From JAUWQU01 sp964605095 (lineage in GTDB: Bacteria; Planctomycetota; Phycisphaerae; SM23-33), in contig CAZSBS010000193.1 of assembly GCA_964605095.1 (NCBI GenBank), forward strand, positions 1 to 9,216: DNA of 9,216 nucleotides, in the 5' to 3' direction. This document shows, in pieces, positions 1 through 6,545 of the stretch; the stretch's first letter is position 1, and each line of letters begins with the position of its first letter. The position numbers and the translations under genes are program-made. The notes under the pieces were generated by a model. The model saw nothing but the letters and a program-made list of their open reading frames with translations, had not been told where the DNA came from and did no database searches.

Positions 1-780
1 TTCTGGATGCAGCCATCGCGGTTAGTCCGAGGGCTGAAGTACGGCTTGCTGATTCCGGGCATGGCGGTGGCGGGCGTTTCCGTTGTCCTTTCCGGCTCGC
101 GCAAGAGCCTCCTGGGTCTGGTGCTGTTCTACGTGGCGTGGCTGTTCTTTTGCTACCGCAAGGAGGTCTTGAGAAGCGGCCGCACCCTGCTGGTAATCGT
201 TCTCGGCCTGGGGGTGGGCGGCTACGGCATGTACCGTGTGCTAAGCGGCTCTGAAATCGCCAAACGCATGTCCAGGTCATGGGAGTCGGTTATCACCGGC
301 AGGCACGTCACCGACAGCGGCTCCATACGCATCGAGCTCTATCGTGAGGCGGGTCGGATCATCTCGGAAAACCCCATCATGGGCGTGGGGCTGGACCATT
401 ACAGGGTTTTCAGCCCTGGCCATCTGGTCGCTCACTCGGAATACGCGGAGATTGCCGCGGATACGGGGCTGGTCGGTGCGGCGATATACTTCCTCTGGTA
501 CATCTTCCTGTGGCGACGCGCCGGCAAGATTGCCAAATGGTCGCCGGATGTCACCGAGCGGCGCAACGCCGGGTTGATCCGCGCGGTCATCCTGGTGCTG
601 CTGGCCTTGGGGTTTGGCGCCTGGTTCTACAGCAGCAAGTTCGCCTGGGTCATAATGGGCAGCTTCATCGGGTACTCCAACGCTGTCTGGGGGCGCATTC
701 GCTCCGAGCGGGCCGCTGGCGCATACGAATACCAGTCGGAATATTACCTCCCGGCAGACGCCTTGACAGAGGCGCAATAG
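1..780 (+). CDS. O-antigen ligase/polymerase-type membrane protein, C-terminal part (5' end outside window)
   Basis: The reading frame is open to the left edge, so the visible 259 codons are the C-terminal part of a longer protein; the ATG at position 7 is probably internal. Residues below are counted from that ATG. Hydrophobic segments lie at about 12-50, 59-78, 153-170 and 190-225. A SGSRKS stretch (30-34) sits beside the first segments. A soluble loop carries NPIMGVGLDHYR (122-133) and AHSEYAEIAADTGLVG (142-157). The G-x-G...H-x-x-x-x-E...GLxG pattern is typical of the O-antigen ligase/Wzy domain family (WaaL-like), which joins undecaprenyl-linked glycan to an acceptor or polymerises repeat units in the inner membrane. 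Ligase and polymerase cannot be told apart here. The next gene starts 2 bases after the stop, so the two are almost certainly co-transcribed. The family call is firm, the exact reaction is not. Confidence 0.85.
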   Translation, partial: FWMQPSRLVRGLKYGLLIPGMAVAGVSVVLSGSRKSLLGLVLFYVAWLFFCYRKEVLRSGRTLLVIVLGLGVGGYGMYRVLSGSEIAKRMSRSWESVITGRHVTDSGSIRIELYREAGRIISENPIMGVGLDHYRVFSPGHLVAHSEYAEIAADTGLVGAAIYFLWYIFLWRRAGKIAKWSPDVTERRNAGLIRAVILVLLALGFGAWFYSSKFAWVIMGSFIGYSNAVWGRIRSERAAGAYEYQSEYYLPADALTEAQ

Positions 781-782
781 GG

Positions 783-1937
783 ATGCGCATTGCTCTGGCG
801 ATAATGAGTCTGGAGCTTGGCGGCGGCGGCGAGCACGACGTCGTCAACATTGCGGCCGGGCTAAAGAAGGCCGGTCATGAGCCGATCGTAATCACCTCCG
901 GCGGCAGGCTATGTAAGGACGTAGAATCCAACGGCGTGGAGGTCGTGCTCTGCCCGATCAACACCCGCAGCCTGCCCAAGCTCTATCGCAACGGGCGGCG
1001 TCTGGCGGAGATTGCCGAGTCACATGGCATCGAGGTGCTCAACCCGCAGGGTGTGTATCCCGGGATAAGCTGCTACCTGGCCTCGCGCCGCCTGCTGAAA
1101 AAGGGCCAGGCCGTGCCCAACATCATCACCATCCCGATGCTTAACAGGCTCAAGTGGTGGTATTACAAGCTCGGGGCGTTCATGATCAACCGCGTGGCCG
1201 ACCACGTGATCGTCGAGAGCGACTGCGAGAGGCTGCGGCTCCAGCGACGGGGCATGAACCGCCCGCTGACCATCCTGTATAACTGCTTCCCGCCGGAGAA
1301 GTTCGCCAGTGTGACTCTCAGCCGGCAGGAAGTCCGTCGCCAGATGGGCTGGGATGATGAAAAGGATGGTAAAAAGATAGTCTTCATCATGCCCGCGCGG
1401 ATGAGCGTGGAGAAAAACCATCGGCTGCTATTCGCGGCCCTGGGCCGGCCGGAAGTGCGGGCATTCGACGGGCGGATCCTGTGCTACCTTGCCGGCGATG
1501 GGCCTCTGCTCGAGCAGAACAAGGCCCTGGTCGCCGAGGCGAACCTGGATGCCCGTGTGATGTTCGGCGGCTTCAGGCGGGATGTCCCCGCGCTGCTGAA
1601 GGGGGCCGATGTGTATGTGCTTTGCAGCCATTATGAGTCGATGCCGCTGAGCATCCGCGAAGGGATGGAGGCTTCGCTGGCGGTGGTCTCCACCGACGTC
1701 GGGGGCATATCCGAGGCCGTCGAGGATGGACGAAGCGGCCTGCTTGTGCCGCCGAACGACCCAGCCGCCCTGGCCGCCGCGATGGCGAAGCTGGCCGGCG
1801 ATGCCGCCATGCGAGAGGCCATGGGTCGCCGCGGCCGGGAACTGTGCTCCGAAAAGTTCGGATACGACAACTGGATCAGCCGCACGGTGGAGGTATTCGG
1901 GCAGGTCCGGAAACAGTTCGTGGAGAAGCACAGTTGA
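783..1937 (+). CDS. GT4-family glycosyltransferase
   Basis: A 384-residue retaining glycosyltransferase of the GT-B fold, predicted to move a sugar from a nucleotide donor to a growing lipid-linked glycan at the cytoplasmic face of the inner membrane. The N-terminal domain begins MRIALAIMSLELGGGGEHD (Gly-rich acceptor/phosphate loop, residues 13-16). The C-terminal donor domain runs from about 198 to 355. It contains PARMSVEKN (204-212, with the Arg/Lys pair that normally contacts donor phosphates), LAGDGPLLE (236-244), the EX7E motif E285-E293, and DVGGISEAVEDGRSGLLVPPND (305-326). The length is normal for the family. The frame is open further upstream, but ATG 783 gives a standard GT start 2 bases after the preceding stop, and the upstream extension overlaps the membrane-protein gene and has no GT character. 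The donor and acceptor sugars cannot be read from the sequence. Confidence 0.92.
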   Translation: MRIALAIMSLELGGGGEHDVVNIAAGLKKAGHEPIVITSGGRLCKDVESNGVEVVLCPINTRSLPKLYRNGRRLAEIAESHGIEVLNPQGVYPGISCYLASRRLLKKGQAVPNIITIPMLNRLKWWYYKLGAFMINRVADHVIVESDCERLRLQRRGMNRPLTILYNCFPPEKFASVTLSRQEVRRQMGWDDEKDGKKIVFIMPARMSVEKNHRLLFAALGRPEVRAFDGRILCYLAGDGPLLEQNKALVAEANLDARVMFGGFRRDVPALLKGADVYVLCSHYESMPLSIREGMEASLAVVSTDVGGISEAVEDGRSGLLVPPNDPAALAAAMAKLAGDAAMREAMGRRGRELCSEKFGYDNWISRTVEVFGQVRKQFVEKHS

Positions 1938-1957
1938 TCCACCTTACGGAGCAACCT

Positions 1958-3205
1958 ATGGATATTGCCCCCAACAGGGGAGATGTTCCCGGCGCCCAGG
2001 AGGGGCTGCTCGTGGGCCGATGGGGCTCGACGAAACCTCCGACAGGCGAGCCATGGCGGTTGATCGTGCTGGGTGACGTCGGCCTGTCCGGCGGCATGGC
2101 CGAACGCGCCGTCCGCGCCGGCAACGCCGGGAGTATCTGGGGAGACCTGCGCCCCGTTCTCCAGGCCGCGGACATGGTCGTGGCCAACCTGGAGTGCGCG
2201 CTTCTGGACGAATGGTCCCCCGAGAAGCTCTTTGCCAGTTCGGCCAAGTGGGCGCCAGACCTCGCCAACGTTGGGATAGACGTGGTGCATCTGGCCAACA
2301 ACCACATCCTCGACTACGGCCCGGAGGGAATGGCTCAGACGCTCCGAGCGGTCGAGTCGGCCGGGCTTACCGCCATCGGCGCCGCCCACCAGGCATCCGA
2401 CGCTGCCCGGATGGTGGTCACGGAATCCGGCTCGCTTCGTATCGGCTGGCTCGCGGCGGGACACACCCGGCTTAGCCAGCCCGAAAGCCCTCGCCTTCGA
2501 GAGTTGGACGTTGCTTCGCTCATCGAGGACGTGCGCAAGAACCGCAATCTGGTGGACCTGCTAATCGTCAGCCTGCACTGGGGCAAGATGCTTGTTGACT
2601 ATCCCGATCCGGAGCAGTTTGCGGCAGGGCGGCGCCTGGCGGAGGCCGGCGCCTCGGCCGTGCTCATGCATCATGCCCACATCCTCCAGGGCGCGGAGAT
2701 CTACAAGGGCGTGCCCATCTGCTACAATCTGGGCAACTGCATCTTCGATCCCGACGAGGGCGAGTTTCAGAAGGCCAAGAGTTTCCGCCACACGAAGTAC
2801 GAGGACCAAGTGACTGGCTGCGTGTTCTGCCTGGAATTCCAGGGCCGGGAATTCCACCGCCTGCTGGCTGTTCCATTCGAGTTGCCTCGAAAGGACTGCC
2901 CCGACGGACAAGATCGCGAGGGCCTGGTATGGGCTTGTCCGGCTGAGGCACAGCGAATACTGAGCAGGCTTCAGCGGATCAGCGATGACCTTACGGGAGA
3001 TTTCGAGCCATTGTATACCCAACAGATTTCGGAAGTCCGGCGCCAAGCGCTGCGGCTACACCTGAGCCTGATATTTCGCGGCGGACAGGTCGGGCGGATC
3101 GGCTACTTGCTGCGGGAAGTTCGATGGGCCCACATGGCAATCATTGCCGCTTGGGTGTGGCGGGCGGTATGGCCTTTCACGAAGACAAAGAAGGCCGGCC
3201 GCTGA
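1958..3205 (+). CDS. CapA/PGA_cap-family metallophosphatase-like protein
   Basis: A 415-residue protein with the complete CapA-type (PGA_cap) domain, about residues 33-310. Motifs in order are LGDVGLSGG (38-46), VANLE (75-79), HLANNHILDYG (111-121), a T...VESAGLTAIGA stretch (128-142), SLHWG (205-209), HHAHILQG (238-245) and YNLGN (256-260). These Asp, Asn and His residues match the calcineurin-like metal site of the family. CapA is known from poly-gamma-glutamate capsule synthesis, but many homologues lie in polysaccharide loci with no capBC, as here, where their role is not settled. ATG 1958 is chosen because GGAG (1948-1951) lies 6 bases upstream and the longer frame would run back through the preceding glycosyltransferase gene. 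No signal peptide is evident. A hydrophobic, Trp-rich segment (391-407) near the C-terminus may touch the membrane. It follows the upstream gene by 20 bases. Confidence 0.88.
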   Translation: MDIAPNRGDVPGAQEGLLVGRWGSTKPPTGEPWRLIVLGDVGLSGGMAERAVRAGNAGSIWGDLRPVLQAADMVVANLECALLDEWSPEKLFASSAKWAPDLANVGIDVVHLANNHILDYGPEGMAQTLRAVESAGLTAIGAAHQASDAARMVVTESGSLRIGWLAAGHTRLSQPESPRLRELDVASLIEDVRKNRNLVDLLIVSLHWGKMLVDYPDPEQFAAGRRLAEAGASAVLMHHAHILQGAEIYKGVPICYNLGNCIFDPDEGEFQKAKSFRHTKYEDQVTGCVFCLEFQGREFHRLLAVPFELPRKDCPDGQDREGLVWACPAEAQRILSRLQRISDDLTGDFEPLYTQQISEVRRQALRLHLSLIFRGGQVGRIGYLLREVRWAHMAIIAAWVWRAVWPFTKTKKAGR

Positions 3206-3331
3206 ACTGGCCAGAAAGAGTTGCTCACGAATGTTTGGGATTACAGGCCTCATCGAAATGGAAGAACGACGCACAAACGAGGGTTTTGACTGCGCTCGGT
3301 ACGCGTCGCCCCGAATTGCGGGGCAGAGGCA
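3206..3331 (+). other. 126-base spacer between CapA-like and glycosyltransferase genes
   Basis: No convincing gene is present. Short open frames cross it but resemble no family, and each begins inside the upstream gene. A TTGACT hexamer (3286-3291) resembles a -35 box, but no good -10 box follows at 16-18 bases. The 3' end forms a GC hairpin just before the next start. No T-run follows any stem, so no intrinsic terminator is called. The operon may simply continue through this gap. Confidence 0.6.
3308..3324 (+). promoter_or_regulatory. GC hairpin next to the translation start of the gene at 3332
   Basis: GCCCCG (3308-3313) and CGGGGC (3319-3324) can form a perfect 6-bp all-GC stem around an AATTG loop. 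The stem ends 7 bases before the ATG at 3332, and the only SD-like bases (AGAGG, 3325-3329) follow it directly with an unusually short spacing of 2. It could modulate initiation, but in GC-rich DNA a 6-bp stem can arise by chance. Confidence 0.3.
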
Positions 3332-4522
3332 ATGACGAGTAAAGAACCTGCCGATGCGGACATTAGGGTAGTCATCATCATCGACTCTCTACGCGCTGCC
3401 GGGGCCGAGAACCAGGCTGTGCTGTCGGCAGGTGAGCTGACGCGCCGCGGCGTGCCCGTTGCATTGGTTTCCTACCACCCACAGAACGATTACGCTGATG
3501 ACATCCGCCGGCTGGGCATCCACTTTGTGCAGATAGAGGGTCCGGGACTGCCTCGGCTGGTTCGTCTACGCCGAATAATGCGTATCCTGAGGGACTTCAG
3601 GCCCGACGTGGTCCACGCGTTTGGGGAGAACGCCAGCGTATACGGCTTCCTGGCGGGCCGGCTGACGCGAGTGCGCCGGGTCTTCGGAGGGTTGCGGGGC
3701 CAAGCATTCGGCTCGCTCAGCCTTCAGTTGGTCAATCGCCTGCTTTGGTATCGATCGGCGGGCTGGATTGTCAATGCATCCACCGTCGTAGTACCCGTCA
3801 TGCGTGGATTTGGCGTCCCTCGTGACAGGATTTACATCGTGCCTAATGGTGTGCCTCCCGAACGGTTCGAGAGCTCCTTGACGCGCCAGCAGGCCCGGGA
3901 GAGCTTCGACCTTCCGCAGGAGAGGTTCCTTGTCGTGTCCGTGGCGAACCTGCTGCCAGTCAAGAACTACCCGATGCTGCTTCGCGCCGCCGGGGACGTT
4001 CTGGACCGGGGCGTGCCCGCCACGCTCGCGATCGCCGGCGAGGGGCCCATGCGCGGGCAGTTGGAGGAGATGGCCCGCCATCTTGGGATCGCTGATCACG
4101 TCCAACTGTTGGGCAGGTGCCGCCGAGTGCCGGACCTCTTGCGGGCTGCCGACGCCGCCGCCCTGACGAGTTTCTCCGAGGGACTGCCCAACGCCCTCCT
4201 GGAGGCCAGCGGGGCCGGGCTCGCGGCGGTGTCTTCGGACAACGGTGGCGCCAGCGAGGTGATTGTGGAAGGCGAGACCGGCTTCATCGTGCCCCAGAAC
4301 GATCACCGGGCCATGGCTGACAAGCTCTGTCAACTTTACGCCGACCCTGACTTGCGCCTCCGGCTTGGCAAGGTGGCTACCCAGCGTGTCCGCCGGGAAT
4401 TCTCCATGGAAGCCATGGGCGACCGCTTACTGGAGGTGTATCGCAACGCGCTGGCGGCGCACGGTTTGCCCCGCGGCAAAGAGCCGGGAACGCCCCAACA
4501 TGACTGTCGACGCTGCCGGTGA
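3332..4522 (+). CDS. GT4-family glycosyltransferase
   Basis: A 396-residue GT-B fold glycosyltransferase predicted to extend a lipid-linked glycan in the cytoplasm. The N-terminal domain has IRVVIIIDSLRAAGAENQ (11-28), which is the usual 'xxGGAE' acceptor loop in the form AAGAE, and RPDVVHAFGEN (90-100). The C-terminal donor domain has VPNGVPPERF (170-179), VANLLPVKNYPMLL (204-217, phosphate-contacting Lys211), IAGEGPMRGQLE (234-245), EX7E as E283-E291 in SEGLPNALLE, and NGGASEVIVEGETGFIVPQND (304-324). The length is typical. ATG 3332 is the first possible start after an in-frame stop at 3287. Its SD (AGAGG) is poorly spaced, so initiation may be weak or may depend on the neighbouring hairpin. 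Residues from about 380 onward are polar and may be a read-through tail, because the next ORF begins 23 bases before this stop. Confidence 0.92.
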   Translation: MTSKEPADADIRVVIIIDSLRAAGAENQAVLSAGELTRRGVPVALVSYHPQNDYADDIRRLGIHFVQIEGPGLPRLVRLRRIMRILRDFRPDVVHAFGENASVYGFLAGRLTRVRRVFGGLRGQAFGSLSLQLVNRLLWYRSAGWIVNASTVVVPVMRGFGVPRDRIYIVPNGVPPERFESSLTRQQARESFDLPQERFLVVSVANLLPVKNYPMLLRAAGDVLDRGVPATLAIAGEGPMRGQLEEMARHLGIADHVQLLGRCRRVPDLLRAADAAALTSFSEGLPNALLEASGAGLAAVSSDNGGASEVIVEGETGFIVPQNDHRAMADKLCQLYADPDLRLRLGKVATQRVRREFSMEAMGDRLLEVYRNALAAHGLPRGKEPGTPQHDCRRCR

Positions 4523-4706
4523 GCTTCGAACACCTGCCGCCGCCGCCCGCCGCCCGCGGGTGGTTTTTGTTGGCCCGGTGCCGCCTATCTGCCCGATGAA
4601 ACGAAGCACGCGATTCGGCATGGTCTGTCTCTGGTTTTTCTATGGGTCGCTATTGTACACTGCCGATAGATATCTTACGGCAGTTTCAAGGACTTCGAGA
4701 GACTAA
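4500..4706 (+). pseudogene. Remnant of a glycosyltransferase N-terminus
   Basis: A 68-codon frame starts at ATG 4500, overlapping the end of the upstream glycosyltransferase by 23 bases. Its first part ends in RRPRVVFVGPVPP, the classic opening beta strand and loop of a GT4 enzyme, where one expects GPxPPPxGG next. It parallels the start of the intact enzyme at 7479, which reads RRPRVLHVVPLPPPLGGM and also overlaps its upstream gene by 20 bases. After about base 4587 the similarity stops. The rest (with MVCLWFFYGSLLY) does not look like a glycosyltransferase, and the frame closes with TAA at 4704. No other frame restores the GT fold. I read it as the start of a lost GT gene. A real 68-residue protein is possible but less likely. 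Confidence 0.5.
4659..4684. promoter_or_regulatory. 26-bp near-perfect palindrome, candidate operator
   Basis: Outer arms ACTGCCG (4659-4665) and CGGCAGT (4678-4684) are exact inverted copies, and the centre AGATATCT (4668-4675) is itself a perfect palindrome. Only the two base pairs between arm and centre fail to match, so 11 of 13 positions per half are symmetric. There is no T-run after it, so it is not a standard terminator. Its position, 142 bases upstream of the dehydratase start in the locus's largest gap, suits a dimeric regulator's binding site. No regulator gene is in the window. Confidence 0.4.
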
Positions 4707-4815
4707 TGACGGCAAAAGTCGGAGTAATAAGTGCCGGAACCTTCGCCCACGTGGCGACGGATCGTGCCGATAATACCTTTTGCTACGGCCTTGTTGTCGC
4801 ATGACATGAGTCTCT

Positions 4816-4819
4816 GGAG
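4816..4819 (+). promoter_or_regulatory. Ribosome binding site deciding the dehydratase start
   Basis: GGAG abuts an ATG at 4820 but lies 6 bases upstream of a second in-frame ATG at 4826. The spacing favours 4826 as the real start and removes two residues from the longest reading. Confidence 0.65.
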
Positions 4820-4825
4820 ATGAAG

Positions 4826-5821
4826 ATGAGCTATTGGCAGGGCAAACGCGTTCTGGTAACGGGCGCGGGCGGGTTTATCGGCAGCCATCTCACCGAGCGG
4901 CTGGTGGGCCAGGGAGCCCGCGTGCGGGCGATGGTCCACTACAACAGCCGCAATTATTGGGGGCAGATTGAGCTTCTCGCCCCGGCCGTGCGCGACGCTA
5001 TCGAGGTAATCTGCGGCGATGTACGCGATCCGTTCTTTTGCCGAGATGCCGTAACTGACTGCCATGTGGTCTTGCACCTTGCCGCCCTGATCGCCATTCC
5101 GTACTCCTACGTTGCCCCGGCGGACTATGTCTTCACCAACGTCGTCGGCACGCTGAACATCCTGGAGGCCTGCCGCCAACAGGGCGTCGAGAAGATGGTC
5201 CACACCTCGACCAGCGAGACCTACGGCACAGCCCGGTACGTGCCGATCGACGAGAATCACCCGCTCCAGGGCCAGTCGCCTTATTCGGCGAGCAAGATCG
5301 GCGCCGACAAGATGGCCGAGAGCTATTATCTCTCGTTCGGCACGCCGGTAGCCACGCTTCGGCCGTTCAACACCTACGGTCCGCGGCAGTCGGCCCGGGC
5401 GGTTATCCCCACGATCATGGGCCAACTGGCGTCAGGCGCCAGGACCATTCGTCTGGGCTCGCTAGAGCCGGTCCGCGACCTGAACTTTGCTCAGGACACA
5501 GCCGCGGCCTTCATGAGCGTCGCCGAGAGCCCGGGAACCGTCGGCGAGGTCGTCAACGCCGGCACGGGCAAGGGAATCTCCATTGGCGACCTTGCAAAGC
5601 TCGTAATGGAAGTTATGGGCGTTGAGGCGGGGATAGTCTGCGATACAGAACGCGTCCGCCCGGAAAAGAGCGAGGTGCTCCGCCTGGTTGCCGGGGTGGA
5701 CAAGATCCGCGAACTGACCGGCTGGAAACCGACGGTCTCACTCCGCGACGGCCTGGCCCAGACGGCGGAGTATGTCCGCTCGCACCTGCATCTGTACAAG
5801 CCGAACATTTACAACGTCTAG
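4826..5821 (+). CDS. legB: LegB-type NAD-dependent nucleotide-sugar 4,6-dehydratase
   Basis: A 331-residue extended short-chain dehydrogenase (Rossmann fold). It has the NAD-binding glycine loop VTGAGGFIGSH (11-21), a HLAALIAIPYSY segment (84-95), the active-site block HTSTSETYG (126-134), the YxxxK pair Y153/K157 in SPYSASK, and RPFNTYGPRQSARAVIPT (179-196). It ends KPNIYN. These blocks match from memory the LegB family (legionaminic pathway), whose Campylobacter member converts GDP-GlcNAc to the GDP-4-keto-6-deoxy sugar. The symbol reflects family likeness; the GDP-HexNAc substrate is inferred. No legionaminate synthase, aminotransferase or acetyltransferase gene is visible here, so the product probably goes elsewhere, most likely to the reductase at 6545. 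The start follows from the SD at 4816-4819. The stop codon lies inside the next gene's ribosome binding site. Confidence 0.88.
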   Translation: MSYWQGKRVLVTGAGGFIGSHLTERLVGQGARVRAMVHYNSRNYWGQIELLAPAVRDAIEVICGDVRDPFFCRDAVTDCHVVLHLAALIAIPYSYVAPADYVFTNVVGTLNILEACRQQGVEKMVHTSTSETYGTARYVPIDENHPLQGQSPYSASKIGADKMAESYYLSFGTPVATLRPFNTYGPRQSARAVIPTIMGQLASGARTIRLGSLEPVRDLNFAQDTAAAFMSVAESPGTVGEVVNAGTGKGISIGDLAKLVMEVMGVEAGIVCDTERVRPEKSEVLRLVAGVDKIRELTGWKPTVSLRDGLAQTAEYVRSHLHLYKPNIYNV

Positions 5822-5831
5822 GAGCGTGACA

Positions 5832-6545
5832 ATGAGAGCCGTAATAATGGCCGGCGGAAAAGGCACGCGTCTTCGCCCCTTTACCGCCACCTTGCCCAAG
5901 CCCCTGGTTCCCGTGGGCGACAGGGCCATTCTCGACATTGTCCTGATGCAACTTCGCCAGGCTGGCGTTACGCACGTGACGATGGCCGTCAGCCATCTGG
6001 CACACCTGATCATGGCCTATTTCGGCGATGGCGAGCGGGTAGGACTGAAGATCGACTACAGCCTCGAAGATAAGCCCCTCAGCACGATCGCGCCGCTGAA
6101 GCTGATCTCCGACCTGCCGAAGAACTTCCTGGTCATGAACGGCGACGTCCTAAGCGACCTCGACTTCAAGGCATTTCGGGAGTTTCATGATCAACGCGAC
6201 GCCGATATCACCGTGGCGACCTACGAGCGGGATTCGCGGATCGATTTCGGCGTGTTGAGGACCGATGATGAAAGCCGCATCGTCAGTTTCGAGGAGAAAC
6301 CCTCGTGTCATTTCAGCGTGAGCATGGGCGTCTATCTGATTAACCGGCGCCTGCTGGACATCGTACCCGATAACGAGTCTTTCGGGTTCGATGACCTGAT
6401 GCTGGCCTGCCTGGAGCAAGGGCGCAAGGCTGTCAGCTATGCCCACCACGGATACTGGCTCGATATCGGGCGGCCGGACGATTACCAGGCCGCCAACGAG
6501 CAGGTCGAGGATCTGCTGAAAAAGATTTTCCCGGAGGAAGGCTGA
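5832..6545 (+). CDS. Sugar-1-phosphate nucleotidyltransferase (GDP- or NDP-sugar pyrophosphorylase)
   Basis: A 237-residue NTP_transferase-fold enzyme that would join a sugar 1-phosphate and an NTP to form the nucleotide sugar used by its neighbours. It shows the nucleotide-binding signature MAGGKGTRLRPFT (6-18), LPKPLVPVGD (21-30), the metal-site Asp in MNGDVLSDLDF (102-112), FEEKP (153-157), SMGVYLINRRLL (164-175) and YWLDIGRPDDYQ (208-219). It is a single-domain form. It lacks both the C-terminal beta-helix of larger pyrophosphorylases and the N-terminal CBS pair of the legionaminate enzyme PtmE. Next to a LegB-type enzyme, GTP with a GlcNAc or related 1-phosphate is the best guess, but mannose-1-phosphate cannot be excluded. 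ATG 5832 is supported by AGGAG (5820-5824), which overlaps the upstream stop, with 7-base spacing. The frame is open upstream, but that stretch lies in the dehydratase gene. Confidence 0.88.
   Translation: MRAVIMAGGKGTRLRPFTATLPKPLVPVGDRAILDIVLMQLRQAGVTHVTMAVSHLAHLIMAYFGDGERVGLKIDYSLEDKPLSTIAPLKLISDLPKNFLVMNGDVLSDLDFKAFREFHDQRDADITVATYERDSRIDFGVLRTDDESRIVSFEEKPSCHFSVSMGVYLINRRLLDIVPDNESFGFDDLMLACLEQGRKAVSYAHHGYWLDIGRPDDYQAANEQVEDLLKKIFPEEG

Larger units (their letters stand above)
4590..4825 (+). other. Spacer/leader region upstream of the dehydratase gene
   Basis: About 240 bases, visibly less GC-rich than the flanking genes, with no convincing gene. It contains the tail of the GT remnant and a 32-residue ORF starting with an overlapping TAATG (4706-4804; begins MTAKVGVISAGTFAHV) that has no good Shine-Dalgarno and matches no family I recognise. 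It also holds the 26-bp palindrome at 4659-4684. As the largest break in an otherwise tight operon, it is the most likely place for a promoter, but I cannot pick a convincing -35/-10 pair. Confidence 0.5.

Noticed and set aside
510..782. Upstream extension of the first glycosyltransferase to 510
   Set aside because: It overlaps the ligase/polymerase gene in another frame and its translation is not protein-like; ATG 783 gives a standard GT start.
1631..2464. Long reverse-strand ORF (277 codons), with others at 277-777, 3566-4333, 4703-5425, 6557-7372, 7530-8354 and 8440-9162
   Set aside because: They lie antisense to convincing genes, have low-complexity Arg/Gly/Pro/His-rich translations and no family motifs. 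GC-rich third positions create such shadows.
3286..3318. A sigma70-type promoter built on TTGACT at 3286
   Set aside because: No acceptable -10 hexamer lies 16-18 bases downstream; GAATTG is 21 bases away and weak.
4586..4669. A short hydrophobic frame (YLPDETKHAIRHG then LSLVFLWVAIVHC) that might be a membrane-protein relic, for example VanZ-like
   Set aside because: It is only 27 codons, has no start or ribosome binding site and matches no signature well enough to call.
4826..6545. A legionaminic acid pathway
   Set aside because: Only the dehydratase and a nucleotidyltransferase are present. No aminotransferase, acetyltransferase, NDP-sugar hydrolase/epimerase, synthase or CMP-transferase is visible, and the nucleotidyltransferase lacks PtmE-type CBS domains.
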